Below are positions 13,101-30,590 of a stretch of 64,000 bases of DNA, one piece after another. The DNA lies in the NCBI GenBank assembly GCA_025267735.1, contig CM046300.1, positions 34,853,322 to 34,917,321 of the forward strand, written 5' to 3'. The notes below the pieces were generated by a model. The model saw only the letters and a list, made by a program, of their open reading frames with translations. It made no database searches and was not told the origin of the DNA. The position numbers and the translations under genes were made by a program. This stretch comes from Mactra quadrangularis (lineage: Eukaryota > Mollusca > Bivalvia > Venerida > Mactridae). The first letter of the stretch is position 1. Each line of letters begins with the position of its first letter.

Positions 13101-14187
13101 ATTATTTGTTATTATGATGCCTTAATCCAGTCATCAACAAGTAAAATATGTGATTGGTTAGTCATCTAACCCACTGACTATGGAATAACTTTAAATTGTC
13201 ACTAAGTGCAAATATAAAATGAAAGAACTATATGTTGACTAAAATGAACCAGGAATCTGTAGACTAAGTGAATTGCTTCAAACCCCTTACTGGTGCTGTG
13301 TTGAGCATTTTTCCCCACCGAAAGAGTGGGTACATTCAACTCTACTTTTTCAAATTATACAAAATCAAGCAACCATCATTGGTTTCCTTTATCAAAGTAA
13401 ATTGTGACATAGGTCTAGCAAAAGGTAAGATAAGGCTATTTAAAAACCTTTTTATCCAAAACAATGGGCTCCCAGTTATCTGATAATAATAGAAATATGT
13501 AAAACATTTTTGTACCCTCTTAAACAAACAATATAACATAATCACCATTGATCTTCTATTTTTCAGGATTTATCTCTTCCAGAGCCAGATCCTTGGTCAG
13601 TGTGTCTACCGTTACCTATAACAGGTTATCTCAAGAAATGTATACATGACCATCATAAAAAAGAAAAGCATTTGTATGATAAAGTTGATAAAAGTCAGAT
13701 CACAAATGGCAAGTCTGCTCATCTTAAATACAGAGTAGTTGACTCTGACAGTGAAAAATATATCGAACATTCAAGTACAAATAAAATGAAGGCATTAGAA
13801 AATGAAAGAGTAAGTGTAAATGTTTCAGACTATGGGGGCCATGATTTTTTCTCAGTATCGGAAACTCAAAGTTCAAAGGGTAATGTGCATTATGATACAA
13901 ACAGCATAGATTATCCAAGGTCTAATTTACACAGCTTTTCTGACAAGCAAGTTTACTCAACTTTCACAGAGCGTAGAAGTAGTGGCAACATTGAGTCAAA
14001 CAAATATGGCCGCTCCCTAGGTGGCGCTTCTACCAAACAGGGAGATAACTCTTATGAAGAAGAGGATTCAGAAATCTCAACAGATGAAGGTTATTCTTAT
14101 AATGATTATGAAGGGGATCAGTCAGAAGTTGACACTGATTGTGAGGATGAGAAAATATTACATGATAGAGGTTGCAATATTTTATGA
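1112..14187 (+). CDS. Ankyrin-repeat-containing protein, 3' part (nine exons, 5' end outside window)
   Basis: Exons read by splice sites and matching phase: 1112-1179, 1871-1975, 2993-3061, 8964-9119, 9616-9734, 10276-10402, 12168-12269, 12720-12800 and 13567-14187 (stop TGA). All junctions are GT..AG, and the joined frame stays open for about 481 residues. The 10276-12800 exons encode ankyrin-like repeats (GQPLLHKAVLRKNYGVIKEL, then RTALHYVYG, then DKDGRSPLAF). The second exon (GRNIIYYCIEYNVDVDLFEH) looks like a more diverged one. The last exon is about 206 residues, probably disordered, and ends in a very acidic tract (EEEDSEISTDEG...). Ankyrin repeats bind proteins; no enzyme domain is seen and the partner is unknown. 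I do not recognise the specific orthologue. The third intron (3062-8963) carries a C1q gene on the other strand and many transposons. The acceptor of the first exon is uncertain (1112 or 1116). Confidence 0.85.
1241..1415. mobile_element. Small TIR element (MITE), TA target site
   Basis: Inverted ends starting CAGTCAGATCTC, about 28 bp with two or three mismatches, face each other and are flanked by TA on both sides. Size 175 bp, no coding capacity. TA flanks and a CAGT-type end suggest a Tc1/mariner-mobilised element. It lies in the intron after the first visible exon of the ankyrin gene. Confidence 0.75.
2034..2310 (+). mobile_element. tRNA-derived SINE, family A
   Basis: The head is tRNA-like: box A GGCTAGCTCAGTTGGTAGAGC and box B GATTCGATTCTCGG. 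It is followed by a body containing GTCATGAAATAATTT, CCACTGATT and AATCATGTAGGGCAG. The same head or body recurs near 12828, 16238, 16377 (reversed), 62922, 63684 and 63961. It is intronic in the ankyrin gene. Confidence 0.85.
2603..2859. mobile_element. MITE with TAGTGCGTA..GACCCC inverted ends
   Basis: The left end TAGTGCGTAATTGACCCC is mirrored on the right by GGGGTCAAACTTGACGCAC, with TA-rich flanks. A longer relative with the same ends and the same inner block (TACATTCGTATTCAA, GAATATTCTTGCA, AGGTCAGGTCGGGGTCAA) lies at 54462-54931. Non-coding. The right end is fixed to within about 3 bp. Confidence 0.7.
3075..3309. mobile_element. MITE with about 60-bp inverted ends, TA target site
   Basis: The left arm (GTTCTGTTACGTTAACCTG, CACAACTTGAATAATTACAC, AGTCACTGAA) is repeated in reverse at the right end with scattered mismatches. 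TA is present outside both ends. The element begins only 13 bp after the donor of the third visible ankyrin-gene exon. Non-coding. Confidence 0.8.
3410..4126. mobile_element. Non-autonomous TIR element, 717 bp, TA target site
   Basis: Ends TAGGTCGTTTGCG..CTGGACCCCTA are inverted at the right (TAGGGGTCCAG..CGCAAACGACCTA), nearly perfect over about 30 bp, and both are flanked by TA. The interior is AT-rich with no credible ORF. Intronic. Confidence 0.8.
4347..6196. mobile_element. Non-autonomous TIR element, 1.85 kb, TA target site
   Basis: The left end TAGACAATCCCAGAAAT is inverted at the right (ATTTCTGGGATTGTCTA), with TA flanks. A second inverted block lies inside: CCGCCATTAAGGTACTGAAG near 4405, and its reverse complement near 6120. 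The interior is AT-rich; the only open frame (about 70 codons near 5422) has no recognisable content. Intronic in the ankyrin gene. Confidence 0.8.
6546..7018. mobile_element. Possible TIR element between CAGGCTG ends
   Basis: CAGGCTGCCAATCAACAACTC at the left faces a weaker inverted copy at the right (GAGCTGGTTAACAGCCTG). No target duplication was fixed. It lies just downstream of the C1q gene's stop codon. Confidence 0.35.
7048..8350 (-). CDS. Secreted C1q-domain-containing protein
   Basis: Two exons on the minus strand: 8350-7972 and 7520-7048, joined across GT..AG in phase 1, giving 283 residues. The start at 8350 is preferred over an in-frame ATG 34 codons upstream because it opens directly into a signal peptide (MIEYTRILIGLCLVVIQVSC). 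Residues about 35-100 form a heptad-like Gln/Leu-rich coiled coil. The second exon is a C1q globular domain: VAFTAIL near its start, then FNVVETNIGNGYN, GVFLAPLSGTYVFHVSLFAL, and WTTFSGFLL at the end. There is no collagen stretch, as is usual for molluscan C1q proteins. Such proteins trimerise and often serve as lectin-like recognition molecules in haemolymph; the ligand here is unknown. The gene lies wholly inside an intron of the ankyrin gene on the opposite strand. Confidence 0.93.
8762..8935. repeat. Degenerate short tandem repeat (TTTTGTGATAGGCATA-like)
   Basis: About eight irregular copies of a 16-22-bp unit related to ATTTTGTGATAGGCA lie just before the ankyrin exon at 8964. Spacing is uneven, so this is an old array. 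Confidence 0.65.
9190..9446 (-). mobile_element. tRNA-derived SINE, family B
   Basis: Read on the minus strand, it opens with a tRNA-like head (box A-like AGTTGGTGGCGCGCCTGG, box B-like GGTTGGAATCCC). It continues with GAGGTTATACCCTTCCATGA, then ATATGGAGAAGTT and GGGTAGGTGAGTACTGGTTA. The same order recurs at 47800-48020 (minus) and 55120-55378 (plus), with pieces at 18178, 40870 and 44930. Intronic. Confidence 0.8.
10030..10260. repeat. Dispersed repeat D, copy 1
   Basis: This segment matches 33133-33910 in order: TTTTCCA.GGTG, AACTGGCATTG, CTTAG, GGTATCATG, then AGCATTT.TGATGTCAT and GTGGTATTGCCA. Inside it GCAAAAAGTGTAGAA pairs with TTCTATACTTTTTGC, a short hairpin. Family unknown. It lies just upstream of the ankyrin exon at 10276. 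Confidence 0.7.
10631..11799. mobile_element. pogo/Tigger-like non-autonomous element, 1.17 kb
   Basis: The left end CAGTCTATTCACATTATCTCGACT is mirrored at the right by AGTCGAGATAATGAGAAATGACTG, and both are flanked by TA. CAGT ends with repeated TCTCGACT-type words are typical of pogo/Tigger members of the Tc1/mariner group. The interior is non-coding. It lies in the ankyrin-gene intron 10403-12167. Confidence 0.75.
12828..13060 (+). mobile_element. tRNA-derived SINE, family A
   Basis: Diverged copy with box A-like TAGCACAGTTGGTAGCAC, box B-like GGGTTCAATTCC, then GTCATGAAATAATTT and AATCATGTAGGGCAG. It ends in GTGTTACGACGGTGTTAAACC. It lies in the last intron of the ankyrin gene. Confidence 0.85.
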
Positions 14188-16237
14188 AACTTGCATATTT
14201 TTTGGTAGTTTTTATGTGGGGTTTTACCTTGTTTAGTCCTAGACTGTAGCAAATCCTCATTATAATTCGCTGCGGATGATTACATTAATCAAAACATGCG
14301 GAAATAAAGGGATAGTAAATATTGCAATCAAAATAGTCTGCTTTACATGTTAACAAGCAGACGATATAGTTTGTGCTATTAAAGTGTATTAGATCTAGTA
14401 TAGTATTCTTATGATCAGTAAATGTAAGGGAAATAAAAAAATAAAACCAAAAAATGTTGTAAATATTTACATGAAGATATGTGAACACTTTCATTTAATT
14501 TGTTTGACTAGTTATTTATTTACCTGTAAATATTTGAATATTAGTTGATAAGTACATTTTTTTCATCTATGGTTGAATTTTTTAACTTGGCACGTCATTC
14601 TAACATATGGAGAGTATTACTGTCAAAAATAGGGATGAATGAATACTTTCGGAAGTTTTCTATTGTCATGGATTTAAAAAACAAAGTTTTTCATATAATT
14701 AGATCAGATATAACAATGAATAGTAGTAATTTTTAATTTTGTTTTCATAAGTATTATTCCATAAGTAAATTTTGAAACAGTACCACAATTTCACAGACTT
14801 TCATGTTTCCCCCATAAACAGATAAGTCCATACTTTAAAGTACAATAACTTGCCATGTTTACAAAATTGATTTATATATTCAACGTGCTCTCTGTCCTAA
14901 CCTCTTTTAAATATTGAAAATCTGAGCAAGTGAGCTTTGACAATAAATGATTGATTGACAGTTAAATTTGTCCATGGCCAGAGTAGAAATACCTAAAATT
15001 GCTCATCCCTGGTATAGAGGCCTAGATATTTTAATGGCAATAAATTACCATGTATTGCAGTTACATGTATTTTTATGCCAGTTCAAATCTTTTTTATCCT
15101 AACTCATTTAAACATGTTGTTTTTGTAATCAGTGTTATACCATGTCATTATTGTCATTTAATTAATTTTTTTTGATGTATATTCTTATTTTTAGCTCAAA
15201 CTCCAAATCATTAGTACCATAAGCGGCTGGCACGTTTCCAAGTCAAAAACATTGTGTTATATGAATAAAGTATACTTCTAAAATATAATATTTTTGGCCC
15301 TAGTTCTTTAAGGGTCCAAATTTCCGTAACTTTTTCTATTTCACAGATTTATACATACATAAGTAGATAGGCTTTGCTGCTCTTTTGAATGACACATCTT
15401 TTGCATACGCTGAAAATAAATTCATATGCCCATTTCAAACATCATGATCAACTCAAGATTTATTATACTCAAAACCAGTAGCAGGCTGCCTATGATTAGT
15501 ACCATCTTGTTCTGAATATAAGATGATGCACCTTAAAAATTTAACACCAAATTTGTTACAAAATATTAACAAATTTCTCTCAAAAAATGACTAAACTAGC
15601 TTAGTTACTGGGTTCAATATGTGTATATTGGTGCACAAAAATTGAAGACTGCAATCTAACATACACACTAATTGTTGGCTGTGACCAATGTGTTCGCTGT
15701 AACTGATGGGGAAGTATTACACCTGTGTTAGCAATATTTATGTTTTAAACTGTTCCTGAAGACTGGACTATTTGAGTGAGATATTGTGTTCATTTTAAAA
15801 TACAATAATTGTTTTATAAGCAATAGATAAAATTATGATTTTGAACGCAAATGTTGGCATGTTCAAATATAAATTTTGCTTTTACCAAGCGTACCAGTGA
15901 AAAAACTAAGTTGAAATAATAATGTGTGTACAAACCATAACTGAGTTTGTATTGTGTGCTGTACTGATGCAATATTTAGTAAAACTTTGTTCAGCATTGA
16001 TGCACTCTCTCAAAATTTTTATGACGGGGTAAACATGAGTTAATATTAACAATTCTCATACCAACAGGGCTGACAATTGTTTATTTATTGTTATTTGTTT
16101 ATTTTGTTATAGAAGAGTTTATGTTTTATTGTTATTTAATTTATTTATTTGTTTTTTCTTATAAGTCAATAAAATAATCATTGTTTAAAACAAGTTGGTT
16201 TTCGTCTCTTCGCCTATTTGACAGCTATAATGCCAGT
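14188..16237. other. Intergenic, no gene seen
   Basis: AT-rich DNA between the converging ankyrin and PSMB5 genes. Several AATAAA words follow the ankyrin stop (for example near 14303 and 14433) and may include its polyadenylation signal. I see no further exon, RNA gene or clear transposon ends. Confidence 0.5.
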
Positions 16238-16375
16238 CCCCTCAGCAGGTAGCATGCAACTCTACTGATCGAAAGGTTATTGTTTTGATTACTGGGTGGG
16301 ACATACTATCATGCAGATTGGTCATGAAATAATTTCTACAGCCATTCTACCTTCTACCACTGATTCTAATCATGG
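16238..16375 (+). mobile_element. tRNA-derived SINE, family A, plus-strand half of an inverted pair
   Basis: It contains GTAGCATGCAACTCTACTGATC, GATTACTGGGTGGGACATAC, GTCATGAAATAATTTCTAC and a CCACTGATTCTAATCATG body. It is cut off at about 16375, where a family A copy in the opposite orientation begins. Confidence 0.8.
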
Positions 16376-16376
16376 A

Positions 16377-16462
16377 AAGTATGCCCTGTCTTGGAATCAA
16401 GCCCATGACCCACAATCAGTAGACTTGTATGCTACCGACTGAGCTAGCTGGGCAGCCTGTCA
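16377..16462 (-). mobile_element. tRNA-derived SINE, family A, minus-strand half of an inverted pair
   Basis: On the minus strand it reads CCCAGCTAGCTCAGTCGGTAGC.., CTACTGATTGTGGGTC, then TTGATTCCAAGACAGGGCATAC. This is a family A tRNA-like head. It abuts the plus-strand copy, so the two heads and bodies could pair in a transcript. It lies about 340 bp downstream of the PSMB5 stop. Confidence 0.85.
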
Positions 16463-16798
16463 ATTAAGAGTGATTTGAAGACACAGATCATGAAAATGAC
16501 CTGACCACAGGGGCAGTTAGATTTAACAACAAAAAACATATTTTCTAGAGTTTATTTAGAGACAAACTCATGCATACAATACTATCAAAGACGTGAAAGG
16601 ATGAAAGATAGAAATTTTAATGTCTTAATCAGTTAACACTTGATATGATAACACAAAATTATGATTTAAGTTGATCAATGAAAAGTCAAGCAAAATAAAA
16701 CACTTGACCGGGAATCTCTCTCAAGTAGCATGAATTTGAAATCTCGAGCACTTTTCATACAATATAAAGTTTTTATCACATTAATGTTGGTAGAATAA

Positions 16799-24474
<7,676 letters not shown>

Positions 24475-25124
24475 TTTTGTTTTTCAGTAACGGTAATAAC
24501 AAAGGACTTCGAATGATTACTCAATCATTCGGCACAACTCGCACTTTTTTGGTTGATACTAAAGAATGTTTATTCGGTCTTAGAACGGATTTGATTTTTC
24601 GCGCTCTAACTTGATAACAATTTGATATTCTTTAATTTTGATCTTGCAAAATTGTTCGAGTGCTTAAAACATTTTCATTAACTACGAAAATAAATTTTCA
24701 GAACATGAAAACGTCTAAAAATGCTCGAACATTTATAAAATGTATACCATGCTTATGTGTTTTTGAAGAAAAAGAATATGGAAAAAGATGTACAGATGTA
24801 TGATCAGAGAATTATAGATACATTAATTATCTATGTCTCTGGTATATGCTGGTATGATCTATATGTCTGGATAAACATCTTCCTTACCCAAAGTTCTTCG
24901 ACAAATAAATTAAAAAAAAAACGTTTCTTGAACATTGCTTGTGTGTTTTACTTAAATCAAAGCTTATTCGTGTAAAATGGTTTAAAAAAGGTACTCATTT
25001 ACAGGTTTCAACTTAAATTCAACTTTTTCTATTGTATGGAAACATTTTTGGAAGCAGGAAATAAGTGTTTCGATAATGACAATTTTAGTGCAAAATGACA
25101 TACAACTACAAATGATGGTGTTTC
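24475..25124. other. PSMB5 upstream region
   Basis: Sequence between the PSMB5 start codon and the retrotransposon. It should include the PSMB5 promoter, but I recognise no TATA box or other defined element, and no further gene. Confidence 0.4.
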
Positions 25125-25137
25125 AAGTAGAAAAAAG

Positions 25138-26277
25138 GAGCGACTGACATTAAACGAACTTCAAACAGCTATCAGACAGCTCAAAACCAAGAAGTCCCCA
25201 GGACCAGATGGAATCACAAACGAAATGTTGTCCCATCTAGGCAATACAGCAATTATGAAACTCCTGGAAATCTTCAACCACAGCTGGTCATTAGGTACTC
25301 TGCCCCAAATATGGAGGGAGGCAGTTATGATACCTATTCTAAAAAAAGGCAAAAACCCAAAACAGGCTGCTAGTTATCGCCCCATTAGCCTTACCAGCTG
25401 TGTAGCAAAAACCATGGAAAGAATTGTCAACCAACGCCTTAAATGGTACCTGGAGACCAACAACCTACTGGCCACTCAACAAGCAGGCTTTAGACAGTTT
25501 CGATCCACTGAAGACCAGACTACACTTCTTTCTCAAGAAATAGAAGACGCTTTTCAAGAACAAAAAGTTGTCCTCGCTGCATGGGTTGACCTACAAAGAG
25601 CGTTTGACAGGGTCTGGACTTGACGGACTTCTTGTCAAGTTGATGAGAAGTGGAGTCGGTGATCCACTACTACAAGTGGATAAAGTCCTATCTCCACAAC
25701 ACAGTGTTCCCCAGGGAGGGGTTCTCTCCCCAACACTTTTTCTTTTCTTTATAAATGCACTGGGTAGCAGAACTACCCAGAGGAGTAAATGCTGCACTTT
25801 ATGCTGACGACCTGGTATTATGGTGCAAAGAGGAATTTGCCACCACAGCCACACTCAGGATGCAAGAGGCCATGAACTCACTCACCGCATGGGCTGAGGA
25901 ATGGTGCGTAACCATTAACAAATAGAAGTCCTCCTCAACACTGTTTACCTTGTCGACAAAACAAAAGGCAGATAATATCAAAATGGGCACATCCACGCTT
26001 AGAGAAGACACACAGGCTACGTATCTCGGTGTAACTTTAGACAAGAGACACACATGGAAACCACACATTGCCAAAACAGAAGGAAGGGCAAGACAGAAGC
26101 TGTCAATAATGCACAAGCTTGCTGGTAAACATGGGGAGCAGATGAAAATGTACTCAAGACAATATACCAGGGAACTGTACCATAAAGCCCCACCTAGAGT
26201 ACAGCTCAACTGCATGGGCCACAACGGCAAAAACCAACCTCCAGAGCTTGGACAAAGTACAAAATCAAGCACTACAC
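25138..26277 (+). pseudogene. Reverse transcriptase domain of the non-LTR element (broken)
   Basis: RT motifs run in order: KKSPGPDGITNEML, SYRPISLTSCVAKTMERIV, QQAGFRQFRSTEDQ, WVDLQRAFDRVW, SVPQGGVLSPTLF and the catalytic YADD box (LYADDLVLW, near 25797). A frameshift lies near 25618 (after DRVW), another near 25770 (before the segment with YADD), and an in-frame TAG near 25923. The frame is then interrupted by the transposon at 26278. This is a dead copy. Confidence 0.92.
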
Positions 26278-26835
26278 CATTCTATAAATAGACGGTGAAG
26301 ATATCACATCTATACTAAGACGCATAACGATCTCCAATCATCCGCAATTTACTTCCGCGTCAAGTAGTTCCGCGTATGAATACAAATATCAAAGAAAATC
26401 GTTGTTGTGATTTACTTTGTTGGCATTTTTTCGCCAAATATAACTACTTCAACTAAAATAATGACCGCTTATAGCTCCTGGAATATAAATCTATACATAC
26501 AAAGTACTTTTAAACCTCTGTAGGTATAGGTGCATAGTTAAACCGTGTTACCTAGTTTCGATTTCAAATTATTGTGTAAAGAATGACAGATGTAAACACG
26601 TTATGATGAAGGTTTAACTTCCAGTTCAAAAGTTTAATTTGATGAGGATAGTTGGTTGGATAGACAAATTTTATTGAGTAGACACAAAATTCATACTCTA
26701 TTTGTTCAGATTACTTGAAGGGGGGAAATTGTTAGAATGTAAACATTGTCACGTGCTTTCAGGTAAATAAACAGTTTACCCGTGATGCGCGGCGTCTCCG
26801 TACAAAGGTCAGTCAGACCGTTTGTGTACAGAATG
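26278..26835. mobile_element. Mutator-like (MULE-type) non-autonomous element, copy 1
   Basis: The ends CATTCTATAAATAGACGG and CCGTTTGTGTACAGAATG are imperfect inverted repeats. The flanks are AGCACTACAC and AGCACTACGC, a 10-bp target duplication with one mismatch, lying inside the RT coding sequence. A second copy with identical ends is at 33202-33738. A 9-10-bp duplication is typical of Mutator-like elements; no transposase is present. The group assignment is an inference. Confidence 0.8.
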
Positions 26836-26845
26836 AGCACTACGC

Positions 26846-27268
26846 ATTATAATAGGAGCCATGAAGTCTACCCCAATCCAATTCATGGAGAAAATCACTG
26901 GGATACAGCCACTACAGGAAAGAAGAAAAACCAAAATTCTTCTTCAAGCGCAAAAGTATGAGTGCTTACAAGACCATCACATGAAAGAAAAACTACAAGG
27001 CTACACCAAGAACAGGTTGAAGCGCAGTAGTTTTATACATGAGGCCAAGAAGCTGAAAAAGCTCAATGCACCTGCCCTAGATATACCAGTTACTCCCCTT
27101 GGTATGGCTGACATCACCAACCCATTGGAAAATGACCTATCAGATGTGGAAATCCGCTCTGAGATACCATTCCTTGAACAGGGAACTGAGGATAACAATA
27201 CCAGACGTAACCAGACACTGTTAATGATCAGTGAACAATACCCACCAGAAACCTGGACACATGTATAC
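26846..27268 (+). pseudogene. Retrotransposon linker between RT and RNase H
   Basis: Open frame continuing the retrotransposon after the MULE-like insertion: GAMKSTPIQFMEKITGIQPL, LQERRKTKILLQAQKYECL, and so on to PPETWTHVY. The last codons (ACA CAT GTA TAC) run into the RNase H start once the 4.4-kb insertion is set aside. The frame stays open past 27268 only by chance inside that insertion. Confidence 0.8.
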
Positions 27269-27944
27269 GAGTCAAAATATATTTTTGCAACAAAACTGGC
27301 ATATCAAATTCAAAAAAATAAAGTATGTTTGAGAGTGACTTGGGGTATGTTTTTTGTTCGATTGAAGCATACTCTTAAGAACCCATGTAAAAATGACCAA
27401 TATTTCGATCTGTTTAGAGCAAAAAATATTATAATACCTGACCATGGTTTCATCATTTCCTTCATGTAACGAATTTTTATCATTGTGATTCTGGCTTATG
27501 ATCAGACCTATTCACTTTATTTTTGTTGGAAAACTTCAATTAAAGTATGTTTTAATGTTATGTTTATTGTTTTTTGTAATGCAATGACTGTTCCTCGTTC
27601 GACATGCGTGTACGCACAGAAGGGGTAGATACGGCATTTTACGAATGCTATTTGTTTTACTGTAAAAATAAAAAGCGTCAGAATGGTTATCTCTGTAGTT
27701 GATTTCATAAAATCGAATTATCCCTTTAAATGCACCACACATCACAAGTGCTGTCAGAACTGTGAAGAAAATAAAACGTTCCAACATGACTCGTTACGCT
27801 ACTGAATGATACGTTACATCAGAGAACATTTTGTGTTACAGGAAGGAGTAAATAATTGAAATTCGTAAAAATTTTAATAAATACTGAACAAAGAATATGA
27901 ACATAATAACGAAATGAAAGATTAACATTTAAAAAATTGTCTTG

Positions 27945-28300
27945 TGAATGTTTTATACTTCAGATTAAAGTTATTCGAGTAAGGTAGAAATTTAATATAC
28001 TTATTTGTTACATGAAAGAATATGGTCTGTTACAGTAAGGAAAGTTGATTATAAAATTTGATTTTGCAGACTGAAAACAACTTAGGTTACGCATTATTGT
28101 ACTATCAGTATGATAAACATAAAAGCGTTTCAATATTTAATGTTTTATACTTCAGATAAAAGTAATTCGAGTTAGGTCAAAGCTTAAAATACTTATTTGT
28201 TACATTAAAGAATTATGTATGTTACAGTAAGGAAAGTTGATAATAAAACTTAATATTGTAGACTAAAAACAACTTAAGTAACGCAGTGTTGTACAATCTA
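27945..28300. repeat. Two direct repeats of about 165-190 bp inside the 4.4-kb transposon
   Basis: Each copy runs from ATGTTTTATACTTCAGAT through TACTTATTTGTTACAT, TGTTACAGTAAGGAAAGTTG and AAAACAACTTA to ..GTTGTAC-type sequence, with moderate divergence. Both keep the GTTAC words. Confidence 0.8.
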
Positions 28301-28654
28301 ATATCAAAGAGTAATAGTTCGACTTAAACTATTTTGTTAGGTTGTTTCACCACTGAACAATACATGGTGACCAACACCATAAACTAGCACTCAATGACAA
28401 CAAAAGGAAAATGGCTTACATTTTTTTCAGCCTTGAAAAATGATAAAACTAAATGTTCAATATTTCTGATCTTTTTATGTTTCGTCTTTTACATAGAGTG
28501 TCGATGCCAATAGACACTCATGTTAAATCTTTGTTAATGAGAAGAATAAATCCCTCACGAGCTATTATCAAGCAGAAACTTATTCTTTCTCTGGGAACTG
28601 TTTTCAAGGCAAGTTGGTAAAATGACATTACTCACATCTAACCACATTTCTAGA

Positions 28655-30590
28655 AACATATGAGTTTCTATGCCAGACTCTACAAATAGACAAAAATCGG
28701 TTGGCATCTACACACTACAAAAAGACAAAAAGTCGGTTGGCAACCAAGTAGATACTACAAGTAGAAAGATCGGTTGGCATATTCACTCAATAAATAGACA
28801 AAATAGGTTAGCTTCTAGACTATACAAATAGACAAAAACGGTCGGCTTCTAGAAGCTACTAATGGACAAAATGGGTTGTCATTAAAGTTCATCAAAACGA
28901 CAAAAATCTGTTAAAATACAGATTCTACCAATCGACTAATATCGGTCGGCATCTAGACTCAACAGATAGACAAATATAGGTTTGCATCTAGACTTTACAT
29001 ATAGACAAAGTTAGTCGGTATCTGGACTCTATAAATACACAAAAATCGGTTGGCATCTTTACTCTACAAATAAATGAAAATCTGTTGGCATCCAGCCCAT
29101 AAAAGTAGAACAAAACGGATGGCATCTACACTCCACTATTAAACAATATTCGGTTCGCATATGCACTCTATAAATAGACAAAATTTGGTTGGCACCTGCA
29201 TTCTACAATTTAAAAAAAACGGTTGGCATCTAGACAATTTAAATTGACAAACAACATTTAGAATCTTGACTAAATAAATAGACAAAATCAGTTGGTATCC
29301 AGACTCTTCAAATTTTCAATAATCAGTTGGCATCTTGCTTGTACAAATAGACAAAATTTGGTTGGCATCTAGCCTCAACCAATCGACAAAAATCAGTTGT
29401 CATCTAGACTCAACAAATAGACACATTAGGTTGTCATTCAGACTCAACAAATAGACAAATTTGTTTGGTACCTAAACTCTTCAAACAGACGAAATTCGGT
29501 TGGCATCTATATTCAACTAATTGACAAATTCGGTTTGCATCTAGACTCAACAAATAGACAATCTCAGTTGGCTTCTAAACTCTAGGTAGAGACCAAAATA
29601 GGTTGGCATCTACACTCTACAAAAAGATAAAATTCGATTGGCTAGACAAATGAAGTTGGCATCTAGACTCACCAAAAGGCAACTTTGGTCTGCATCTAGA
29701 CTCAACTAATTGACAAATTCGGTTTGCATCTAAACTCAACAAATAGAAATCTCGGTTGGCTTCTAGACTCTACCTATAGACCGAAATCGGTTGATGTCTA
29801 TCCTGTAAATAAAGGCCAAAATCCGGTTGGCATTTACACTAAAAAGCTAGACAATTGAGGTTGGCATCTAGACTCACCAAAAGGCAACTTTGGTCTGCAT
29901 CTAGACTCAACGAATAGACAAATAGGGTTCGCATCTAAACTCAACAAATACACAATACGGCTGGCTTTTAGACTCTACGTATAGACCGAAATCGGTTAGT
30001 ATCTAGCCAGTACAGATATACCAAAATAGGTTGACATCTACACTAAACATCAACTTAAATCGGATGGCATCAAGACTTAGCAAGTAGACGGAAAACGGTT
30101 AGGTGCAAGACTGTTGATATCGACAAAACTCGAGTACATTTAGAGATTACAAATCGTGCAAAATCGGACTCCACAAATGAACTATGATCGGTTGGCATCT
30201 AGACTTCACAAATGGATGAAAATCGGATCCAGGATCTGCAATTGGTCCAAAATTAATAGTCAAATTTGCTCTTCAAAGCGTCAAAAATTGATTGGCATCA
30301 AGACTCCACATTTTGACAAAAATCGGTTGGCATCCAGAAATCGTCCACAATCAGTTGGCAATTAGACTCTACGAGTCGACCTAATTGGATTGGCATCTAG
30401 ACTCAAAATCAATAGAAAAGCGGTTGACATCCAAGCTCTGCAAATCGTCCAAACTCCATTGACAGGAAACATTTTCAAATAACCCAAAGTCTGTGGGTAT
30501 CTAGACAGCACAAATCAACAAAAATTGGTTGGGATCCAACGTCTGCAAGAGGACCAAAATTGGTTTGCATATGCAATTTACAAAACGTCT
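28655..30590. repeat. Degenerate 35-bp minisatellite, roughly 50 copies
   Basis: Unit of about 35 bp approximating GGTTGGCATCTAGACTCTAC followed by AAATAGACAAAAATC. Copies vary in sequence and in length (about 32-37 bp). A few longer blocks recur (for example near 29640-29760 and 29850-29960), so there is some higher-order duplication. It fills the middle of the 4.4-kb transposon and is non-coding. Confidence 0.9.

Noticed and set aside
27536..27787. Minus-strand 83-codon frame with a hydrophobic start
   Set aside because: Inside the 4.4-kb non-autonomous transposon, no homologue recognised, no acceptor or donor context.
28655..30590. CRISPR-like array
   Set aside because: Spacing of about 35 bp is fully repeat with no unique spacers, units are degenerate, and the context is an animal genome transposon.
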